Shown piece after piece: positions 36,601-51,600 of a stretch of 64,000 nt of DNA. Position numbers and translations under genes: made by a program. The number at the start of each line of letters is the position of its first letter. Position 1 is the stretch's first letter. Below the pieces are notes generated by a model. That model had not been told where the DNA came from. It saw nothing but the letters and a program-made list of their open reading frames with translations, and did not search any database. Source of the DNA: Haliotis asinina (taxonomy: Eukaryota; Mollusca; Gastropoda; Lepetellida; Haliotidae). The stretch lies in contig NC_090290.1 of the NCBI RefSeq assembly GCF_037392515.1, forward strand, positions 32,633,753-32,697,752, read 5' to 3'.

Positions 36601-39600
36601 CAGTACCACTGGTTGTACCACATGTGGTAGTGCTACTGGTTGTTGTACCACATGTGGTAGTACCACTGGTTGTTGTACCACATGTGGTAGTACCACTGGT
36701 TGTTGTACAGATGTGGCAGTACCACTGGCTGTTGTACCACATGTGGTAGTACCACTGGTTGTTGTACAGATGTGGTAGTACCACTGGTTGTACAGATATG
36801 GTAGTACCACTGGCTGTTGTACCACATGTGGTAGTACCACTGGTTGTTGTACAGATGTGGTAGTACCACTGGTTGTTGTACAGATGTGGCAGTACCACTG
36901 GCTGTTGTACCACATGTGGTAGTACCACTGGTTGTTGTACAGATGTGGTAGTACCACTGGTTGTACAGATATGGTAGTACCACTGGCTGTTGTACCACAT
37001 GTGGTAGTACCACTGGTTGTTGTACAGATGTGGTAGTACCAGTGGTAGTTGTACCACATGTGGTAGTACCACTGGTTGTTGTACAGATGTGGTAGTACCA
37101 CTGGTTGTACAGATATGGTAGTACCACTGATAGTTGTACCACATGTAGTACCACTGATTGTTGTACAGATGTGGTAGTACCACTGGTTGTACATATATGG
37201 CAGTACCACTGGCTGTTGTACCACATGTGGTAGTACCACTGGTTGTTGTACCAGATGTGGTAGCACCACTGGTTGTTGTACCACATGTGGTAATACCACT
37301 GGTTGTTGTAGATGCTGTACCCCTGGTTGGAGTGGTACCTCAATGCATAATCGTGCTTGAGATTTAGAGATGTAAGGAATACGATTTCAAGCAGTAGCCG
37401 TCGCACGTCGATAATATTGTAGATGTCGCTACCATATCTTATATGTACCTTTCCTGGTTTCGTTGAGTAGAAATCACTTACCAGTGGTGGTGGTTGTTCC
37501 GCTAGTTGTTGTTCCACTGGTTGTTGTTCCGCTAGTTGTTGTTCCACTGGTTGTTGTTCCGCTAGTTGTTGTTCCGCTGGTTGTAGTTCCTAAAACATGT
37601 GAGTCGCTGAGCGTGTTAAAGGTTAACGTTTAACGAGTTATTTCAGCCATAAAGCGCCGAAACCAGCTGACAAATGAATCACCGGTTCAACGTCCTCATT
37701 AATAGTGTTGTACATATTCAAAACATATAATGAGGTAATGAGGTTAGATGACAACTGACAATGGAAATTCTTCAGGTAATGTCGCAAACGAAGATATGAA
37801 GAAAAACCATTGTAAGGAAACAAACCATAGAATTCAGAGAAAAAGAAAACGCCACCTATAAATCGTAATATTTTATATATAGATCTGTATGACAAATAAA
37901 ATTCGTTTCAGTATATTTATTAACAAATCAGTAAATATTATCCATAAAAAACTCAGGTTTTGATATGGTAACGCTTTATTTCTATGTGTAATGTTGTTAG
38001 ATTCCAATTTTCTTAAATGTTCCAGGCATCTGTTATTCGACGTTGCTGTTGCTGGATAATGAGAAAATATTGAAATGATTAGACATGAAAATAAAACACA
38101 TATCTCTCTGAACCACAACAGAGGTACAAAGAATTAATGGTAAGATGGTATAAAGAACGACTCGCCTTTGCAACGTTTCTGGTGTTCTTTTTGGAAGTTC
38201 ATACAACGTAAGCTATATCTAACACAGTAAGATTTATTTATAACAAACACAAAAACAACGTTAATTCTGGTCATGGTATCACATTGTATACTGTTCTCGG
38301 AGTCATTATAAACGTACTTTTCTCTATCTAGTTTTTGAACTCTGTCTTCGATCTTTATCAATAATTAAAAGTCCATCGGCAGATTCACTACGAAAACTGT
38401 TACAAACCGCTCAGACAACAACAAGGCAAATCCTTATCGTCTACACTGTTCCTCAAAATGAAATATGCCGTTGAGGGATCTTTCATAAAAAACACAAACG
38501 TACCTGTGGTTTCCTCTCCACAATAACTAATGTCACCATTGGTTTGGATGGCATTCTGAAGCGTACTTCTTGTCATGCTGGTTTCAATAAGCACAACGAT
38601 AACTGGTATAGCTCTGTTGAGTGAAATGGGTCTTGAAACCTATGAAAACATAGACGAAAGCTGTCAGGGCAAGAACGGATGTGTTTTCACATGAGGAGAG
38701 GTAAGAAACGTAGGACTGCTGTACTAGTTACTTCTGTGAATGGTGTTCACCGAGATGAAAAAGGCTGCTCAAACAGGCTTATGTATTGCAGTCTTTGCTA
38801 CTATCGAAATCTTCAGATTACTTTAATATAAAAAGTCAACTCTAGTCAAACATTTGCCAGTACTCACATCGAAACTATCAAGCAATACTAGAATCCTTAG
38901 ATTCGCCAAGGCTTCGGTATATCGAATTGTCAATCTTCTGTTTGGCCTGGGATTATTCACAGTGGCTAAAACCAAGTTACTGTTTAGAGTCTCCTGACCG
39001 AAGGGTACAGATTCACCAGTGTCTGCAAAGAATGAACATGTGAACATGATTAAATCGTAGCCATGGATTAATATCCATATAAAATAGAACACAATCGGTA
39101 TATGTTTTCACCTGTTTGGTTTATCTGGTATCTGGCGGAATTGGTCTAACAATAAATATATATAATGTACCCTCAGCCAATATATATTTGCATTTATCCC
39201 CACACCAGCAATGCCATATACACTTTGCAGAAATAAAAGGTTTACCTGTGTCTGTAATTATGATTGTGCCCGATATAAATCCACTAATAAGCACAGAAAA
39301 TCCACTCTCCATTTCCTCTGTCACTTGAAAAATGTTCGAATCGTTGACACCCTATAATGAAAAGGAATGTAACATGATGCATCATTTTTGTTGTACCTTA
39401 TATGCAATAATGAAGACTTTCAACGAGACAGATATTGCTTTGAAACATATCGTATAGGAACATAGTCACAGCAATTAGTTGGTGAGATTTGCTATTTATC
39501 TACCCTGACAATGCACTGTATCACAATATTACTAGACGGTAAACACCGGTAAACACCTTTCTTTAGTTGCTTGAGCAAGAAAGTAAAATTTATAACACTC

Positions 39601-42600
39601 TATGGCACTAGGCACGCAGTAGGCGACTCTCGAAAACATCTGTCTTTACGTAAACTTACGTTTCTGTCAGTAACTACACTTTACGTAGGTGCAGAATAAT
39701 CAGTGGCAAAGCTTCTTCAGAGTTTGTCATGACTGTAATTTCAACACTTGATATTTGGATTGCATGCCAATGGCACTGATATAAACTGCAACTTTAATGT
39801 ATTGCATACAGTTGCATGTTTTCTTAACAGTTTTACGGCACATTCATTCAACGTTACCTTATTTAGTCCCCCTTCCTGAAAGCAAGATGAAATATGCCAT
39901 AAGTAAGGTGAATGAGACACAGGAGTTGCCACTAGAACATTAGTCAATAAAAACATATGCGTCCATTCTAATGTACCTCATGAATCTATCTTTGTGCACG
40001 GCGTGTTTACATGTATTTGATAACACACAAACGGAGATGTCAAATATTTCATGTTCATAGTAGACGAAACCATTCAAAGAGATATTAATATTAACTGAGT
40101 CTGACTTATATATGGGCATACTACTTACCGGTGTCCTTTGAAGATCCGAAAACAACTGTCCCCTGGCAGTTGGTAAACCAAGCCTCAGATCACCGATTAT
40201 TTCGTTCCCCCTAGTGACAATGGAGGCCAAAGAACGATCCCTAAAGCGTTCCACCGTTAAGCCCGTGATAAGTTCATGTATGCAGGTTCCTGTAAACAGA
40301 AGAAGAGACAATGAATGCACAAACGTGACTTCAACATTGTCGTAAGTGCGAATACAGCTAGATAGTACCTCATGGCATAATAAGGTTATATCGTAATGCA
40401 TGGCAGTTTGTCTTGTGTCATTTTGACAACCACATACGTTTCTGAAAAAATATGCATGCAAGTCTAGCGCTAGTAGCACTGCTTGTTGTCAGTCTGATCC
40501 CGTTTGGTTCCTAAGCACAGTTTTGGGATTCATTTAAAGCATTCACATTCATACCTGTTGTTGCACTTGTTGTTCCCGATGTTGTTGTACCACTGGTTGT
40601 TGTTGTACCACTAGTAGTTGTGGTGCCACTGGTTGTTGTACCACTAGTAGTTGTGGTGCCACTGGTTGTTGTTCCCGATGTAGTAGTTGTACCACTGGTT
40701 GTTGTTGTACCGCTAGTAGTGGTGGTGCCACTGGTTGTTGTTCCTGATGTTGTAGTTGTACCACTCGTCGTTGTGCCTAGATTGTAAATAAGTTTTATTT
40801 CATATTGTGCGTATTGTTGGTTGTGACACTGTGCTTAGAATTGACATAGTTTCAGACCTTTCATCTAGTGCCATTGCCTACTGTGACCCCAGAGTAGATA
40901 AATCTCAATAGTACACATAAGCCACTTTGACCATATCCTCAACAAACCTCAGGACGTGAAGTCCTGTGTAAGCTACAACAAGCACCGATTGGAGTATAGA
41001 AATGATACGACAGCAACCACATGAACACGTCATTGCACTATTCCTGAATTTCAGACTTTAGAAATCAAAGAAGACCAAAAGTGGGCCTTTCTAGATGTTT
41101 CATTTTAGCATCCCGACCATCTTCTTCGATCTTTATCAACCCTTAAACGTCCATCGGCAGATTTATTGGCACATAACTGACAGATTGTTACAAACCACTG
41201 TTTCAGTCAACACCTATAAGGACTATAACAAACAAATCCTTATCGTCTACACTGTTCCTCAAAATGAAATATGCCGTTGAGGGAATCTTTCATAAAAAAC
41301 ACAAAACGTACCTGTGGTTTCCTCTCCACAATAACTAATGTCACCATTGGTTTGGATGGCATTCTGAAGCGTACTTCTTGTCATGCTGGTTTCAATAAGC
41401 ACAACGATAACTGGTATAGCTCTGTTGAGTGAAATGGGTCTTGAAACCTATGAAAACATAGACGAAAGCTGTCAGGGCAAGAATGGATGTGTTTTCACAT
41501 GAGGAGTGGTAAGAAACGTAGGACTGCTGTACTAGTTACTTCTGTGAATGGTGTTCACCGAGCTGAAAAAGGCTACTCAAACAGGCTTATGTATTGCAGT
41601 CTTTGCTACTATGGAAATGTTCAAATTAGTTTAATATAAAAAGTTAACTCTAGTCAAACATTTGCCAGTACTCACATCGAAACTATCAAGCAATACTAGA
41701 ATCCTTAGATTCGCCAAGGCTTCGGTATATCGAATTGTCAGCCTTCTGTTTGGCCTGGGATTATTCACAGTGGCTAAAACCAAGTTACTGTTTAGAGTCT
41801 CCTGACCGAAGGGTACAGATTCACCAGTGTCTGCAAAGAATGAACATGTGAACATGATTAAATCGTAGCCATGGATTAATATCCATATAAAATAGAACAC
41901 AATCGGTAAATGTTTTCACCTGTTTGGTTTATCTGGTATCTGGCGGAATTGGTCTAACAATAAATATATATAATGTACCCTCAGCCAATATATATTTGCA
42001 TTTATCCCCACACCAGCAATGCCATATACACTTTGCAGAAATAAAAGGTTTACCTGTGTCTGTAATTATGATTGTGCCCGATATAAATCCACTAATAAGC
42101 ACAGAAAATCCACTCTCCATTTCCTCTGTCACTTGAAAAATGTTCGAATCGTTGACACCCTATAATGAAAAGGAATGTAACATGATGCATCATTTTTGTT
42201 GTACCTTATATGCAGTAATGAAGACTTTCAACGAGACAGATATTGCTTTGAAACATATCGTATAGGAACATAGTCACAGCGATTAGTTGGTGAGATTTGC
42301 TATTTATCTACCCTGACAATGCACTGTATCACAATATTACTAGACGGTAAACACCGGTAAACACTTTTCTTTAGTTGCTTGAGCAAGAAAGTAAAATTTA
42401 TAACACTCTATGGCACTAGGCACGCAGTAGGCGACTCTCGAAAACATCTGTCTTTACGTAAACTTACGTTTCTGTCAGTAACTACACTTTACGTAGGTGC
42501 AGAATAATCAGTGGCAAAGCTTCTTCAGAGTTTGTCATGACTGTAATTTCAACACTTGATATTTGGATTGCATGCCAATGGCACTGATATAAACTGCAAC

Positions 42601-45600
42601 TTTAATGTATTGCATACAGTTGCATGTTTTCTTAACAGTTTTACGGCACATTCATTCAACGTTACCTTATTTAGTCCCCCTTCCTGAAAGCAAGATGAAA
42701 TATGCCATAAGTAAGGTGAATGAGACACAGGAGTTGCCACTAGAACATTAGTCAATAAAAACATATGCGTCCATTCTAATGTACCTCATGAATCTATCTT
42801 TGTGCACGGCGTGTTTACATGTATTTGATAACACACAAACGGAGATGTCAAATATTTCATGTTCATAGTAGACGAAACCATTCAAAGAGATATTAATATT
42901 AATTGAGTCTGACTTATATATGGGCATACTACTTACCGGTGTCCTTTGAAGATCCGAAAACAACTGTCCCCTGGCAGTTGGTAAACCAAGCCTCAGATCA
43001 CCGATTATTTCGTTCCCCCTAGTGACAATGGAGGCCAAAGAACGATCCCTAAAGCGTTCCACCGTTAAGCCCGTGATAAGTTCATGTATGCAGGTTCCTG
43101 TAAACAGAAGAAGAGACAATGAATGCACAAACGTGACTTCAACATTGTCGTAAGTGCGAATACAGCTAGATAGTACCTCATGGCATAATAAGGTTATATC
43201 GTAATGCATGGCAGTTTGTCTTGTGTCATTTTGACAACCACATACGTTTCTGAAAAAATATGCATGCAAGTCTAGCGCTAGTAGCACTGCTTGTTGTCAG
43301 TCTGATCCCGTTTGGTTCCTAAGCACAGTTTTGGGATTCATTTAAAGCATTCACATTCATACCTGTTGTTGCACTTGTTGTTCCCGATGTTGTTGTACCA
43401 CTGGTTGTTGTTGTACCACTAGTAGTTGTGGTGCCACTGGTTGTTGTACCACTAGTAGTTGTGGTGCCACTGGTTGTTGTTCCCGATGTAGTAGTTGTAC
43501 CACTGGTTGTTGTTGTACCGCTAGTAGTGGTGGTGCCACTGGTTGTTGTTCCTGATGTTGTAGTTGTACCACTCGTCGTTGTGCCTAGATTGTAAATAAG
43601 TTTTATTTCATATTGTGCGTATTGTTGGTTGTGACACTGTGCTTAGAATTGACATAGTTTCAGACCTTTCATCTAGTGCCATTGCCTACTGTGACCCCAG
43701 AGTAGATAAATCTCAATAGTACACATAAGCCACTTTGACCATATCCTCAACAAACCTCAGGACGTGAAGTCCTGTGTAAGCTACAACAAGCACCGATTGG
43801 AGTATAGAAATGATACGACAGCAACCACATGAACACGTCATTGCACTATTCCTGAATTTCAGACTTTAGAAATCAAAGAAGACCAAAAGTGGGCCTTTCT
43901 AGATGTTTCATTTTAGCATCCCGACCATCTTCTTCGATCTTTATCAACCCTTAAACGTCCATCGGCAGATTTATTGGCACATAACTGACAGATTGTTACA
44001 AACCACTGTTTCAGTCAACACCTATAAGGACTATAACAAACAAATCCTTATCGTCTACACTGTTCCTCAAAATGAAATATGCCGTTGAGGGAATCTTTCA
44101 TAAAAAACACAAAACGTACCTGTGGTTTCCTCTCCACAATAACTAATGTCACCATTGGTTTGGATGGCATTCTGAAGCGTACTTCTTGTCATGCTGGTTT
44201 CAATAAGCACAACGATAACTGGTATAGCTCTGTTGAGTGAAATGGGTCTTGAAACCTATGAAAACATAGACGAAAGCTGTCAGGGCAAGAATGGATGTGT
44301 TTTCACATGAGGAGTGGTAAGAAACGTAGGACTGCTGTACTAGTTACTTCTGTGAATGGTGTTCACCGAGCTGAAAAAGGCTGCTCAAACAGGCTTATGT
44401 ATTGCAGTCTTTGCTACTATGGAAATGTTCAAATTAGTTTAATATAAAAAGTTAACTCTAGTCAAACATTTGCCAGTACTCACATCGAAACTATCAAGCA
44501 ATACTAGAATCCTTAGATTCGCCAAGGCTTCGGTATATCGAATTGTCAGCCTTCTGTTTGGCCTGGGATTATTCACAGTGGCTAAAACCAAGTTACTGTT
44601 TAGAGTCTCCTGACCGAAGGGTACAGATTCACCAGTGTCTGCAAAGAATGAACATGTGAACATGATTAAATCGTAGCCATGGATTAATATCCATATAAAA
44701 TAGAACACAATCGGTAAATGTTTTCACCTGTTTGGTTTATCTGGTATCTGGCGGAATTGGTCTAACAATAAATATATATAATGTACCCTCAGCCAATATA
44801 TATTTGCATTTATCCCCACACCAGCAATGCCATATACACTTTGCAGAAATAAAAGGTTTACCTGTGTCTGTAATTATGATTGTGCCCGATATAAATCCAC
44901 TAATAAGCACAGAAAATCCACTCTCCATTTCCTCTGTCACTTGAAAAATGTTCGAATCGTTGACACCCTATAATGAAAAGGAATGTAACATGATGCATCA
45001 TTTTTGTTGTACCTTATATGCAGTAATGAAGACTTTCAACGAGACAGATATTGCTTTGAAACATATCGTATAGGAACATAGTCACAGCGATTAGTTGGTG
45101 AGATTTGCTATTTATCTACCCTGACAATGCACTGTATCACAATATTACTAGACGGTAAACACCGGTAAACACTTTTCTTTAGTTGCTTGAGCAAGAAAGT
45201 AAAATTTATAACACTCTATGGCACTAGGCACGCAGTAGGCGACTCTCGAAAACATCTGTCTTTACGTAAACTTACGTTTCTGTCAGTAACTACACTTTAC
45301 GTAGGTGCAGAATAATCAGTGGCAAAGCTTCTTCAGAGTTTGTCATGACTGTAATTTCAACACTTGATATTTGGATTGCATGCCAATGGCACTGATATAA
45401 ACTGCAACTTTAATGTATTGCATACAGTTGCATGTTTTCTTAACAGTTTTACGGCACATTCATTCAACGTTACCTTATTTAGTCCCCCTTCCTGAAAGCA
45501 AGATGAAATATGCCATAAGTAAGGTGAATGAGACACAGGAGTTGCCACTAGAACATTAGTCAATAAAAACATATGCGTCCATTCTAATGTACCTCATGAA

Positions 45601-48600
45601 TCTATCTTTGTGCACGGCGTGTTTACATGTATTTGATAACACACAAACGGAGATGTCAAATATTTCATGTTCATAGTAGACGAAACCATTCAAAGAGATA
45701 TTAATATTAACTGAGTCTGACTTATATATGGGCATACTACTTACCGGTGTCCTTTGAAGATCCGAAAACAACTGTCCCCTGGCAGTTGGTAAACCAAGCC
45801 TCAGATCACCGATTATTTCGTTCCCCCTAGTGACAATGGAGGCCAAAGAACGATCCCTAAAGCGTTCCACCGTTAAGCCCGTGATAAGTTCATGTATGCA
45901 GGTTCCTGTAAACAGAAGAAGAGACAATGAATGCACAAACGTGACTTCAACATTGTCGTAAGTGCGAATACAGCTAGATAGTACCTCATGGCATAATAAG
46001 GTTATATCGTAATGCATGGCAGTTTGTCTTGTGTCATTTTGACAACCACATACGTTTCTGAAAAAATATGCATGCAAGTCTAGCGCTAGTAGCACTGCTT
46101 GTTGTCAGTCTGATCCCGTTTGGTTCCTAAGCACAGTTTTGGGATTCATTTAAAGCATTCACATTCATACCTGTTGTTGCACTTGTTGTTCCCGATGTTG
46201 TTGTACCACTGGTTGTTGTTGTACCACTAGTAGTTGTGGTGCCACTGGTTGTTGTACCACTAGTAGTTGTGGTGCCACTGGTTGTTGTTCCCGATGTAGT
46301 AGTTGTACCACTGGTTGTTGTTGTACCGCTAGTAGTGGTGGTGCCACTGGTTGTTGTTCCTGATGTTGTAGTTGTACCACTCGTCGTTGTGCCTAGATTG
46401 TAAATAAGTTTTATTTCATATTGTGCGTATTGTTGGTTGTGACACTGTGCTTAGAATTGACATAGTTTCAGACCTTTCATCTAGTGCCATTGCCTACTGT
46501 GACCCCAGAGTAGATAAATCTCAATAGTACACATAAGCCACTTTGACCATATCCTCAACAAACCTCAGGACGTGAAGTCCTGTGTAAGCTACAACAAGCA
46601 CCGATTGGAGTATAGAAATGATACGACAGCAACCACATGAACACGTCATTGCACTATTCCTGAATTTCAGACTTTAGAAATCAAAGAAGACCAAAAGTGG
46701 GCCTTTCTAGATGTTTCATTTTAGCATCCCGACCATCTTCTTCGATCTTTATCAACCCTTAAACGTCCATCGGCAGATTTATTGGCACATAACTGACAGA
46801 TTGTTACAAACCACTGTTTCAGTCAACACCTATAAGGACTATAACAAACAAATCCTTATCGTCTACACTGTTCCTCAAAATGAAATATGCCGTTGAGGGA
46901 ATCTTTCATAAAAAACACAAAACGTACCTGTGGTTTCCTCTCCACAATAACTAATGTCACCATTGGTTTGGATGGCATTCTGAAGCGTACTTCTTGTCAT
47001 GCTGGTTTCAATAAGCACAACGATAACTGGTATAGCTCTGTTGAGTGAAATGGGTCTTGAAACCTATGAAAACATAGACGAAAGCTGTCAGGGCAAGAAT
47101 GGATGTGTTTTCACATGAGGAGTGGTAAGAAACGTAGGACTGCTGTACTAGTTACTTCTGTGAATGGTGTTCACCGAGCTGAAAAAGGCTGCTCAAACAG
47201 GCTTATGTATTGCAGTCTTTGCTACTATGGAAATGTTCAAATTAGTTTAATATAAAAAGTTAACTCTAGTCAAACATTTGCCAGTACTCACATCGAAACT
47301 ATCAAGCAATACTAGAATCCTTAGATTCGCCAAGGCTTCGGTATATCGAATTGTCAGCCTTCTGTTTGGCCTGGGATTATTCACAGTGGCTAAAACCAAG
47401 TTACTGTTTAGAGTCTCCTGACCGAAGGGTACAGATTCACCAGTGTCTGCAAAGAATGAACATGTGAACATGATTAAATCGTAGCCATGGATTAATATCC
47501 ATATAAAATAGAACACAATCGGTAAATGTTTTCACCTGTTTGGTTTATCTGGTATCTGGCGGAATTGGTCTAACAATAAATATATATAATGTACCCTCAG
47601 CCAATATATATTTGCATTTATCCCCACACCAGCAATGCCATATACACTTTGCAGAAATAAAAGGTTTACCTGTGTCTGTAATTATGATTGTGCCCGATAT
47701 AAATCCACTAATAAGCACAGAAAATCCACTCTCCATTTCCTCTGTCACTTGAAAAATGTTCGAATCGTTGACACCCTATAATGAAAAGGAATGTAACATG
47801 ATGCATCATTTTTGTTTACCTTATATGCAGTAATGAAGACTTTCAACGAGACAGATATTGCTTTGAAACATATCGTATAGGAACATAGTCACAGCGATTA
47901 GTTGGTGAGATTTGCTATTTATCTACCCTGACAATGCACTGTATCACAATATTACTAGACGGTAAACACCGGTAAACACTTTTCTTTAGTTGCTTGAGCA
48001 AGAAAGTAAAATTTATAACACTCTATGGCACTAGGCACGCAGTAGGCGACTCTCGAAAACATCTGTCTTTACGTAAACTTACGTTTCTGTCAGTAACTAC
48101 ACTTTACGTAGGTGCAGAATAATCAGTGGCAAAGCTTCTTCAGAGTTTGTCATGACTGTAATTTCAACACTTGATATTTGGATTGCATGCCAATGGCACT
48201 GATATAAACTGCAACTTTAATGTATTGCATACAGTTGCATGTTTTCTTAACAGTTTTACGGCACATTCATTCAACGTTACCTTATTTAGTCCCCCTTCCT
48301 GAAAGCAAGATGAAATATGCCATAAGTAAGGTGAATGAGACACAGGAGTTGCCACTAGAACATTAGTCAATAAAAACATATGCGTCCATTCTAATGTACC
48401 TCATGAATCTATCTTTGTGCACGGCGTGTTTACATGTATTTGATAACACACAAACGGAGATGTCAAATATTTCATGTTCATAGTAGACGAAACCATTCAA
48501 AGAGATATTAATATTAACTGAGTCTGACTTATATATGGGCATACTACTTACCGGTGTCCTTTGAAGATCCGAAAACAACTGTCCCCTGGCAGTTGGTAAA

Positions 48601-51600
48601 CCAAGCCTCAGATCACCGATTATTTCGTTCCCCCTAGTGACAATGGAGGCCAAAGAACGATCCCTAAAGCGTTCCACCGTTAAGCCCGTGATAAGTTCAT
48701 GTATGCAGGTTCCTGTAAACAGAAGAAGAGACAATGAATGCACAAACGTGACTTCAACATTGTCGTAAGTGCGAATACAGCTAGATAGTACCTCATGGCA
48801 TAATAAGGTTATATCGTAATGCATGGCAGTTTGTCTTGTGTCATTTTGACAACCACATACGTTTCTGAAAAAATATGCATGCAAGTCTAGCGCTAGTAGC
48901 ACTGCTTGTTGTCAGTCTGATCCCGTTTGGTTCCTAAGCACAGTTTTGGGATTCATTTAAAGCATTCACATTCATACCTGTTGTTGCACTTGTTGTTCCC
49001 GATGTTGTTGTACCACTGGTTGTTGTTGTACCACTAGTAGTTGTGGTGCCACTGGTTGTTGTACCACTAGTAGTTGTGGTGCCACTGGTTGTTGTTCCCG
49101 ATGTAGTAGTTGTACCACTGGTTGTTGTTGTACCGCTAGTAGTGGTGGTGCCACTGGTTGTTGTTCCTGATGTTGTAGTTGTACCACTCGTCGTTGTGCC
49201 TAGATTGTAAATAAGTTTTATTTCATATTGTGCGTATTGTTGGTTGTGACACTGTGCTTAGAATTGACATAGTTTCAGACCTTTCATCTAGTGCCATTGC
49301 CTACTGTGACCCCAGAGTAGATAAATCTCAATAGTACACATAAGCCACTTTGACCATATCCTCAACAAACCTCAGGACGTGAAGTCCTGTGTAAGCTACA
49401 ACAAGCACCGATTGGAGTATAGAAATGATACGACAGCAACCACATGAACACGTCATTGCACTATTCCTGAATTTCAGACTTTAGAAATCAAAGAAGACCA
49501 AAAGTGGGCCTTTCTAGATGTTTCATTTTAGCATCCCGACCATCTTCTTCGATCTTTATCAACCCTTAAACGTCCATCGGCAGATTTATTGGCACATAAC
49601 TGACAGATTGTTACAAACCACTGTTTCAGTCAACACCTATAAGGACTATAACAAACAAATCCTTATCGTCTACACTGTTCCTCAAAATGAAATATGCCGT
49701 TGAGGGAATCTTTCATAAAAAACACAAAACGTACCTGTGGTTTCCTCTCCACAATAACTAATGTCACCATTGGTTTGGATGGCATTCTGAAGCGTACTTC
49801 TTGTCATGCTGGTTTCAATAAGCACAACGATAACTGGTATAGCTCTGTTGAGTGAAATGGGTCTTGAAACCTATGAAAACATAGACGAAAGCTGTCAGGG
49901 CAAGAATGGATGTGTTTTCACATGAGGAGTGGTAAGAAACGTAGGACTGCTGTACTAGTTACTTCTGTGAATGGTGTTCACCGAGCTGAAAAAGGCTACT
50001 CAAACAGGCTTATGTATTGCAGTCTTTGCTACTATGGAAATGTTCAAATTAGTTTAATATAAAAAGTCAACTCTAGTCAAACATTTGCCAGTACTCACAT
50101 CGAAACTATCAAGCAATACTAGAATCCTTAGATTCGCCAAGGCTTCGGTATATCGAATTGTCAGCCTTCTGTTTGGCCTGGGATTATTCACAGTGGCTAA
50201 AACCAAGTTACTGTTTAGAGTCTCCTGACCGAAGGGTACAGATTCACCAGTGTCTGCAAAGAATGAACATGTGAACATGATTAAATCGTAGCCATGGATT
50301 AATATCCATATAAAATAGAACACAATCGGTATATGTTTTCACCTGTTTGGTTTATTTGGTATCTGGCGGAATTGGTCTAACAATAAATATATATAATGTA
50401 CCCTCAGCCAATATATATTTGCATTTATCCCCACACCAGCAATGCCATATACACTTTGCATCAATAAAAGGTTTACCTGTGTCTGTAATTATGATTGTGC
50501 CCGATATAAATCCACTAATAAGCACAGAAAATCCACTCTCCATTTCCTCTGTCACTTGAAAAATGTTCGAATCGTTGACACCCTATAATGAAAAGGAATG
50601 TAACATGATGCATCATTTTTGTTTACCTTATATGCAGTAATGAAGACTTTCAACGAGACAGATATTGCTTTGAAACATATCGTATAGGAACATAGTCACA
50701 GCGATTAGTTGGTGAGATTTGCTATTTATCTACCCTGACAATGCACTGTATCACAATATTACTAGACGGTAAACACCGGTAAACACTTTTCTTTAGTTGC
50801 TTGAGCAAGAAAGTAAAATTTATAACACTCTATGGCACTAGGCACGCAGTAGGCGACTCTCGAAAACATCTGTCTTTACGTAAACTTACGTTTCTGTCAG
50901 TAACTACACTTTATGTAGGTGCAGAATAATCAGTGGCAAAGCTTCTTCAGAGTTTGTCATGACTGTAATTTCAACACTTGATATTTGGATTGCATGCCAA
51001 TGGCACTGATATAAACTGCAACTTTAATGTATTGCATACAGTTGCATGTTTTCTTAACAGTTTTACGGCACATTCATTCAACGTTACCTTATTTAGTCCC
51101 CCTTCCTGAAAGCAAGATGAAATATGCCATAAGTAAGGTGAATGAGACACAGGAGTTGCCACTAGAACATTAGTCAATAAAAACATATGCGTCCATTCTA
51201 ATGTACCTCATGAATCTATCTTTGTGCACGGCGTGTTTACATGTATTTGATAACACACAAACGGAGATGTCAAATATTTCATGTTCATAGTAGACGAAAC
51301 CATTCAAAGAGATATTAATATTAATTGAGTCTGACTTATATATGGGCATACTACTTACCGGTGTCCTTTGAAGATCCGAAAACAACTGTCCCCTGGCAGT
51401 TGGTAAACCAAGCCTCAGATCACCGATTATTTCGTTCCCCCTAGTGACAATGGAGGCCAAAGAACGATCCCTAAAGCGTTCCACCGTTAAGCCCGTGATA
51501 AGTTCATGTATGCAGGTTCCTGTAAACAGAAGAAGAGACAATGAATGCACAAACGTGACTTCAACATTGTCGTAAGTGCGAATACAGCTAGATAGTACCT

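Noticed and set aside
36242..37547. Minus-strand open frames of 250-313 residues reading VVLPH / WYYH repeats
   Set aside because: They arise from a 26/27-bp minisatellite lacking stops in every frame. The flanking exons splice in frame without them.
39741..39956. A 71-residue frame repeated in every module (MFLLTNVLVATP...)
   Set aside because: It contains the 18-nt microexon but is otherwise intron. There is no sign of an independent gene.
39940..40479. A 179-residue frame repeated in every module (MLLALDLHAYFF...)
   Set aside because: Only its middle part is a GT/AG-bounded exon. The ends are intron, and conservation of the rest follows from duplication of the whole unit.
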